Origin: Archivesica marissinica
Lineage: Eukaryota > Mollusca > Bivalvia > Venerida > Vesicomyidae
Direction of reading: 5' to 3'
Length of the DNA: 64,000 nt
Assembly: GCA_014843695.1 (NCBI GenBank)
Contig: CM026402.1
Span: forward strand, 12,329,512-12,393,511
In this document: in pieces, positions 56,262-64,000 of the stretch
How the letters are laid out: each line of letters starts with the position of its first letter
How positions within the stretch are numbered: the stretch's first letter is position 1
The notes under the pieces: model-generated
What the model saw: only the letters and a program-made list of their open reading frames with translations
Told to the model about the DNA's origin: nothing
Databases searched by the model: none
Translations under genes and position numbers: made by a program

Positions 56262-59200
56262 TGACAGGTACGGTGCATGGGCTATATTTCGATAGAGAAC
56301 ATCGCATGACAGGTACGGTACTTGGGTTATGTTTCGATAGAGAACACCGCATGACAGGTACGGTGCTTGGGCTATGTTTCGATAGAGAACATCGCATGAC
56401 AGGTACGGTGCTTGGGTTATGTTTCGATAGAGAACATCGCATGACAGGTACGGTGCTTGGGTTATGCATCGATAGAGAACATCGCATGACAGGTACGGTG
56501 CTTGGGTTTATGTTTCAATAGAGATCATCGCATGACAGGTACGGTGCTTGGGCTATGATTCGATAGAGAACACTGTATGACAGGTACAGTGCTTGGGTTA
56601 TGCATCGATAGAGAACATCGCATGACAGGTACGGTGCTTGGGTTATGTTTCAATAGAGAACATCGCATGACAGGTACGGTGCTTGGGTTATGCTTCGATA
56701 GAGAACATCGCATGACAGGTACAGTGCTTGGGTATGCATCGATAGAGAACATCGCATGACAGGTACGGTGCTTGGTTATGTTTCGATAGAGAACATCGCA
56801 TGACAGGTACGGTGCTTGGGATATGCATCGATAGAGAACATCACATGACAGGTACGGCACTTGGGCTATGTTCGATAGAGAACACCGCATGACAGGTACG
56901 GTGCTTGGGTTATGTTTCGATAGAGACCATCGCATGACAGGTACGGTGCTTGGGTTATCTTCGACAGAGAACATCGCATGACAGGTACGGTGCTTGGGTT
57001 ATGCGATAGAGAACATCGCATGACAGGTACGGTGCTTGGGTTATGCTTAGATAGAGAACACCGCATGACAGGTACGGTGCTTGGGTTATATAATTGATAG
57101 AGAACATCGCATGACAGGTACGGTGCTTGGGTTATAAAATCGATAGAGAACATCGCATGACAGGTACGGTGCTTGGGTTATGTTTCGATAGAGAACACCG
57201 CATGACAGGTACGGTGCTTGGGTTATGTTTCGATAGAGAACATCGCATGACAGGTACGGTGCTTGGGTTATGTTTCGACAGAGAACATCGCATGACAGGT
57301 ACGGTGCTTGGGTTATGTTTCGACAGAGAACATCGCATGACACGTACGGTGCTTGGGTTATGTTTCGATAGAGAACATCGCATGACAGGTACGGTGCTTG
57401 GGCTATGCATCGATAGAGAACATCACATGACAGGTACGGCACTTGGGCTATGTATCGATAGAGAACACCGCATGACAGGTACGGCACTTGGGCTATGTTT
57501 CGACAGAGAACACCGCATGACAGGTACGGTGCTTGGGTTATGTTTCGATAGAGAACATCGCATGACAGGTACGGTGCTTGGGTTATATAATCGACAGAGA
57601 ACATCGCATGACAGGTACGGTGCTTGGGTTATATAATCGACAGAGAACATCGCATGACAGGTACGGTGCTTGGGTTATATAATCGACAGAACATCATATG
57701 ACAGGTACGGTGCTTGGGTTATATAATCGACAGAACATCATATGACAGGTACGGTGCTTGGGTATATAATCGACAGAACATCGCATGACAGGTACGGTGC
57801 TTGGGTTATATAATCGACAGAACATCTCATGACAGGTACGGTGCTTGGGTTATATAATCGACAGAACATCGCATGACAGGTACGGTGCTTGGGTTATATA
57901 ATCGACAGAACATCGCATGACAGGTACGGCATTTGGGCTATGTTTAGATAGAGAACGCCACACGACAGGTACGGTGCATGGGTTATGCATCGATAGAGAA
58001 CATCACATGACAGGCACGGTGCTTGGGTTATGCTTCGATAGAGAACACCGCATGACAGGTACGGTGCTTGGGTTATGTTTTGATAGAGAACATCACATGA
58101 CAGGTACGGTGTTTGGGTTATGTTTCGATAGAGAACATCGCATGACAGGTACGGTGCTTGGGGTATGCTTCGATAGAGAACATCGCATGACAGGTACGGT
58201 GCTTGGGTTATATAATCGACAGAACATCGTATGACAGGTACGGTGCATGGGCTATGTTTCGATAGAGAACACCGCATGACAGGTACGGTGCTTGGGCTAT
58301 GTTTCGATAGAGAACATCGCATGACAGGTACGGTGCTTGGGTTATGTTTCGATAGTGAACATCGCATGACAGGTACGGTGCTTGGGCTATGTTTCGATAG
58401 AGAACATCGCATGACAGGTACGGTGCTTGGGCTATGTTTCGAAAGAGAACATCGCATGACAGGTACGGTGCTTGGGTTATGTTTCGATAGAGAACATCGC
58501 ATGACAGGTACGGTGCATGGGCTATGTTTCGATAGAGAACATCGCATGACAGGTACGGTACTTGGGTTATGTTTCGATAGAGAACACCGCATGACAGGTA
58601 CGGTGCTTGGGTTATGTTTCGATAGAGATCACCGCATGACAGGTACGGTGCTTGGGCTATGTTTCGATAGAGAACATCGCATGACAGGTACGGTGCTTGG
58701 GTTATGTTTCGATAGAGAACATCGCATGACAGGTACGGTGCTTGGGTTATGCATCGATAGAGAACATCGCATGACAGGTACGGTGCTTGGGTTTATGTTT
58801 CAATAGAGATCATCGCATGACAGGTACGGTGCTTGGGCTATGATTCGATAGAGAACACTGTATGACAGGTACAGTGCTTGGGTTATGCATCGATAGAGAA
58901 CATCGCATGACAGGTACGGTGCTTGGGTTATGTTTCAATAGAGAACATCGAATGAAAGGTACGGTGCTTGGGTTATGCTTCGATAGAGAACATCGCATGA
59001 CAGGTACAGTGCTTGGGTTATGCATCGATAGAGAACATGGCATGACAGGTACGGTGCTTGGGTTATGTTTCGATAGAGAACATCGCATGACAGGTACGGT
59101 GCTTGGGCTATGCATCGATAGAGAACATCACATGACAGGTACGGCACTTGGGCTATGTTTCGATAGAGAACACCGCATGACAGGTACGGCACTGGGGCTA

Positions 59201-62200
59201 TGTTTCGACAGAAAACATCGCATGACAGGTACGGCACTTAGGCTATGTTTCGATAGAGAACACCGCATGACAGGTACGGCACTTGGGTTATGTTTCGATA
59301 GAGAACATCGCATGACAGGTACGGTGCTTGGGTTATGTTTCGATAGAGAACATCGCATGACAGGTACGGTGCTTGGGTTATATAATCGACAGAGAACATC
59401 GCATGACAGGTACGGTGCTTGGGTTATATAATCGATAGAGAACATCGCATGACAGGTACGGTGCTTGGGTTATATAATCGATAGAGAACAACGCATGACA
59501 GGTACGGTGCTTGGGTTATATAATCGATAGAGAACATCGCATGACAGGTATGGTGCTTGGGTTATATAATCGACAGAGAACATCGCATGACAGGTACGGT
59601 GATTGGGTTATATACCGACAGAACATCACATGACAGGTACGGTGCTTGGGTTATATATCGACAGAACATCGCATGACAGGTACGGTGCTTGGGTTATATA
59701 ATCGACAGAACACGCATGACAGGTACGGCATTGGGCTATGTTTAGATAGAGAACCCACACGACAGGTACGGTGCATGGGTTATGCATCGATAGAGAACAT
59801 CGCATGACAGGTACGGTGCTTGGGTTATGCTTCGATAGAGAACATCGCATGACAGGTACGGTGCTTGGGTTATGTTTCGATAGAGAACATCGCATGACAG
59901 GTACGGTGCTTGGGTATATAATCAGAGAACACGCATGACAGGTACGGTGCTTGGGTTATGTTTCGATAGAGAACATCGCATGACAGGTACGGTGCTTGGG
60001 TTATGCTTCGATAGAGAACATCGCATGACAGGTACGGTGCTTGGGTTATATAATCGACAGAACATCGTATGACAGGTACAGTGCATGGGCTAAGTTTCGA
60101 TAGAGAACACCGCATGACAGGTACGGTGCTTGGGCTATGTTTCGATAGAGAACATCGCATGACAGGTACGGTGCTTGGGTTATGTTTCGATAGTGAACAT
60201 CGCATGACAGGTACGGTGCTTGGGCTATGTTTCGATAGAGAACATCGCATGACAGGTACGGTGCTTGGGCTATGTTTCGAAAGAGAACATCGCATGACAG
60301 GTACGGTGATTGGGTTATGTTTCGATAGAGAACATCGCATGACAGGTACGGTGCATGGGCTATGTTTCGATAGAGAACATCGCATGACAGGTACGGTACT
60401 TGGGTTATGTTTCGATAGAGAACACCGCATGACAGGTACGGTGCTTGGGCTATGTTTCGATAGAGAACATCACATGACAGGTACGGTGCATGGGCTATAT
60501 TTCGATAGAGAACATCGCATGACAGGTACGGTACTTGGGTTATGTTTCGATAGAGAACACCGCATGACAGGTACGGTGCTTGGGCTATGTTTCGATAGAG
60601 AACATCGCATGACAGTTACGGTGCTTGGGTTATGTTTCGATAGAGAACATCGCATGACAGGTACGGTGCTTGGGTTATGCATCGATAGAGAACATCGCAT
60701 GACAGGTACGGTGCTTGGGTTTATGTTTCAATAGAGATCATCGCATGACAGGTACGGCACTTGGGCTATGTTTCGATAGAGAACACCGCATGACAGGTAC
60801 GGCACTTGGGCTATGTTTCGACAGAGAACATCGCATGACAGGTACGGTGCTTGGGTTATATAATCGACAGAGAACATCGCATGACAGGTACGGTGCTTGT
60901 GTTATATAATCGACAGAGAACATCGCATGACAGGTACGGTGATTGGGTTATATAACCGACAGAACATCATATGACAGGTATGGTGCTTGGGTTATATAAT
61001 CGACAGAACATCATACGACAGGTACGGTGCTTGGGTTATCAACAACCTTTTATATAATCGACAGAACACCGCATGACAGGTACGGTGCTTGGGTTATATA
61101 ATCGATAGAGAACATCGCATGACAGGTACGGTGCTTGGGTTATATATCGATAGAGAACATCGCATGACAGGTACGGTGCTTGGGTTATGTTCGATAGAGA
61201 ACACCGCATGACAGGTACGGTGCTTGGGTTATGTTTCGATAGAGAACACCGCATGACAGGTACGGTGCTTGGGTTATGCTTCGATAGAGAACATCGCATG
61301 ACAGGTACGGTGCTTGGGTTATGTTTCGATAGAGAACATCGCATGACAGGTACGGTGCTTGGGTTATGCTTCGATAGAGAACACCGCATGACAGGTACGG
61401 TGCTTGGGTTATGCTTCGATAGAGAACATCGCATGACAGGTACGGTGCTTGGGTTATGTTTCGATAGAGAACATCGCATGACAGGTACGGTGCTTGGGTT
61501 ATGCTTCGATAGAGAACACCGCATGACAGGTACCGTGCTTGGGTTATGCTTCGATAGAGAACACCGCATGACAGGTACGGTGCTTGGGTTATATTTGATA
61601 GAGAACATCGCATGACAGGTAAGGTGCTTGGGTTATATAATCGACAGAGAACATCGCATGACAGGTACGGTGCTTGGGTTATATAATCGACAGAGAACAT
61701 CGCATGACAGGTATGGTGCTTGGGTTATATAATCGACAGAGAACATCGCATGACAGGTACGGTGCTTGGGTTATGTTTCGATAGAGAACACCGCATGACA
61801 GGTACGGTGCTTGGGTTATATAATTGATAGAGAACACCGCATGACAGGTATGGTGCTTGGGTTATGTTTCGATAGAGAACACCGCATGACAGGTACGGTG
61901 CTTGGGTTATGTTTAGATAGAGAACACCGCATGACAGGTACGGTGCTTGGGTTATGTTTAGATAGAGAACACCGCATGACAGGTACGGTGCTTGGGTTAT
62001 GTTTAGATAGAGAACACTGCATGACAGGTACGGTGCTTGGGTTATGCTTAGATAGAGAACACCGCATGACAGGTACGGTGCTTGGGTTATATAATTGATA
62101 GAGAACATCGCATGACAGGTACGGTGCTTGGGTTATATAATCGATAGAGAACATCGCATGACAGGTACGGTGCTTGGGTTATGTTTCGATAGAGAACACC

Positions 62201-64000
62201 GCATGACAGGTACGGTGCTTGGGTTATGTTTCGATAGAGAACACCGCATGACAGGTACGGTGCTTGGGTTATGTTTCGATAGAGAACACCGCATGACAGG
62301 TACGGTGCTTGGGTTATATAATTGATAGAGAACATCGCATGACAGGTACGGTGCTTGGGTTATATAATTGATAGAGAACACCGCATGACAGGTACGGTGC
62401 TTGGGTTATGTTTCGACAGAGAATATCGCACGACAGGTACGGTGCTTGGGTTATATAATTGATAGAGAACACCGCATGACAGGTATGGTGCTTGGGTTAT
62501 TGTTCGATAGAGAACACCGCATGACAGGTACGGTGCTTGGGTTATGCTTAGATAGAGAACACCGCATAACATGTACGGTGCTTGGGTTATGTTTAGATAG
62601 AGAACACCGCATGACAGGTACGGTGCTTGGGTTATGTTTAGATAGAGAACACCGCATGACAGGTACGGTGCTTGGGTTATGCTTAGATAGAGAACACCGC
62701 ATGACAGGTACGGTGCTTGGGTTATATAATTGATAGAGAACATCGCATGACAGGTACGGTGCTTGGGTTATATAATCGATAGAGAACATCGCATGACAGG
62801 TACGGTGCTTGGGTTATGTTTCGATAGAGAACACCGCATGACAGGTACGGTGCTTGGGTTATGTTTCGATAGAGAACACCGCATGACAGGTACGGTGCTT
62901 GGGTTATGTTAAGATAGAGAACACCGCATGACAGGTACGGTGCTTGGGTTATATAATTGATAGAGAACATCGCATGACAGGTACGGTGCTTGGGTTATAA
63001 AATCGATAGAGAACATCGCATGACAGGTACGGTGCTTGGGTTATGTTTCGATAGAGAACACCGCATGACCGGTACGGTGCTTGGGTTATGTATCGATAGA
63101 GAACATCGCATGACAGGTACGGGGCTTGGGTTATGTTTCGATAGAGAACATCGCATGACAGGTATGGTGCTTGGGTTATGTTAGATAGAGAACATCGCAT
63201 GACAGTTACGGTGCTTGGGTTATGCTTCGATAGAGAACACCGCATGACAGGTACGGTGCTTGGGTTATGCTTCGATAGAGAACACCGCATGACAGGTACG
63301 GTGCTTGGGTTATGCTTCGATAGAGAACATGGCATGACAGGTACGGTACGTGGGTTATATAATCGACAGAACACTGCATGACAGGTACGGTGCTTGGGTT
63401 ATGCTTCGATAGAGACCATCGCATGACAGGTACGGTGCTTGGGTTATGCTTCGATAGAGAACATCGCACGACAGGTACGGTGCTTGGGTTATGTTTCGAC
63501 AGAGAACATCGCATGACACGTACGGTGCTTGGGTTATGCTTCGATAGAGAACATGGCATGACAGGTACGGTGCTTGGGTTATGCTTCGATAGAGAACATC
63601 GCACGACAGGTACGGTGCTTGGGTTATGTTTCGACAGAGAACATCGCATGACACGTACGGTGCTTGGGTTATGCTTCGATAGAGAACATCGCATGACAGG
63701 TACGGTGCTTGGGTTATGTTTCGATAGAGAACATCGCATGACAGGTACGGTGCTTGGGTTATGTTTCGACAGAGAACATCGCATGACACGTACGGTGCTT
63801 GGGTTATGCTTCGATAGAGAACATGGCATGACAGGTACGGTGCTTGGGTTATGCTTCGATAGAGAACATCGCATGACAGGTACGGTGCTTGGGTTATGTT
63901 TCGATAGAGAACATCGCATGACAGGTATGGTGCTTTGGTTATATAATCGACAGAGAACATCGCATGACACGTACGGTGCTTGGGTTATGTTTAGATAGAG
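56262..64000. repeat. 45-bp satellite, running off the window end
   Basis: Unit CATGACAGGTACGGTGCTTG then GGTTATGTTTCGATAGAGAA then CATCG. About 170 copies. Variants replace TATGTTTCGATAGAG with TATATAATCGACAGA, or TTTC with CTTA/GCATC. Copies of the first variant type often differ by one base in length and break the frame; elsewhere 15-residue repeats stay open on both strands. The array is still running at 64000. Confidence 0.97.

Noticed and set aside
56262..64000. Regular repeats that could be mistaken for a CRISPR array
   Set aside because: Units are contiguous 45-mers without unique spacers, in an animal-type genome.

Overview
This is animal nuclear DNA, AT-rich, gene-poor and packed with repeats. 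It has tRNA-derived SINEs, LINE remnants, DNA transposons with long inverted repeats, and several minisatellite or satellite arrays. No host gene with a recognisable conserved function was found. The SINE bodies and two degenerate dispersed repeats (about 9360-9485 and 19190-19290) resemble sequences I associate from memory with bivalve molluscs. A marine mollusc, probably a bivalve, is therefore my best guess, not a proof.

Layout. 1-895 is a 47-bp minisatellite. 2577-3274 is a MITE-like element with ~120-bp inverted arms. 4822-6098 is a 41-bp satellite with a corrupted block. 6537-11300 holds SINEs, a 51-bp minisatellite that stays open as an ORF, and degenerate repeats. 11642-16513 may be a MULE-type DNA transposon: an inverted ~33-bp pair brackets a frameshifted FLYWCH/MULE transposase at 14797-16198. 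16500-24640 is a mosaic of SINE copies, hairpins and two LINE remnants, the larger at 22482-24422 on the minus strand.

The most interesting part is 25926-38756. Two separate elements are each bounded by long terminal inverted repeats and carry related genes. Element A (25926-30483, arms ~420 bp) carries a broken gene: two zinc-binding modules, then a FEN/XPG-like PIN nuclease-type region, then a C-terminal CXC cysteine cluster. Element B (35043-38756, arms ~240 bp of unrelated sequence) carries an intact 761-codon minus-strand ORF with the same nuclease-like plus CXC architecture. Neither contains a DDE transposase that I can recognise. Either the nuclease-like protein is itself the mobilising enzyme of a poorly described transposon group, or both elements are passengers of an unseen transposase.

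40663-64000 is almost pure satellite. It begins with eight exact-length 54-bp higher-order units, continues as 30-bp monomers to 55261, then a 1000-N gap, then a 45-bp satellite to the window end. Periods divisible by three make these arrays look like giant ORFs in several frames; I do not regard them as genes. No standalone tRNA, rRNA, CRISPR array or bacterial-type signal was seen.
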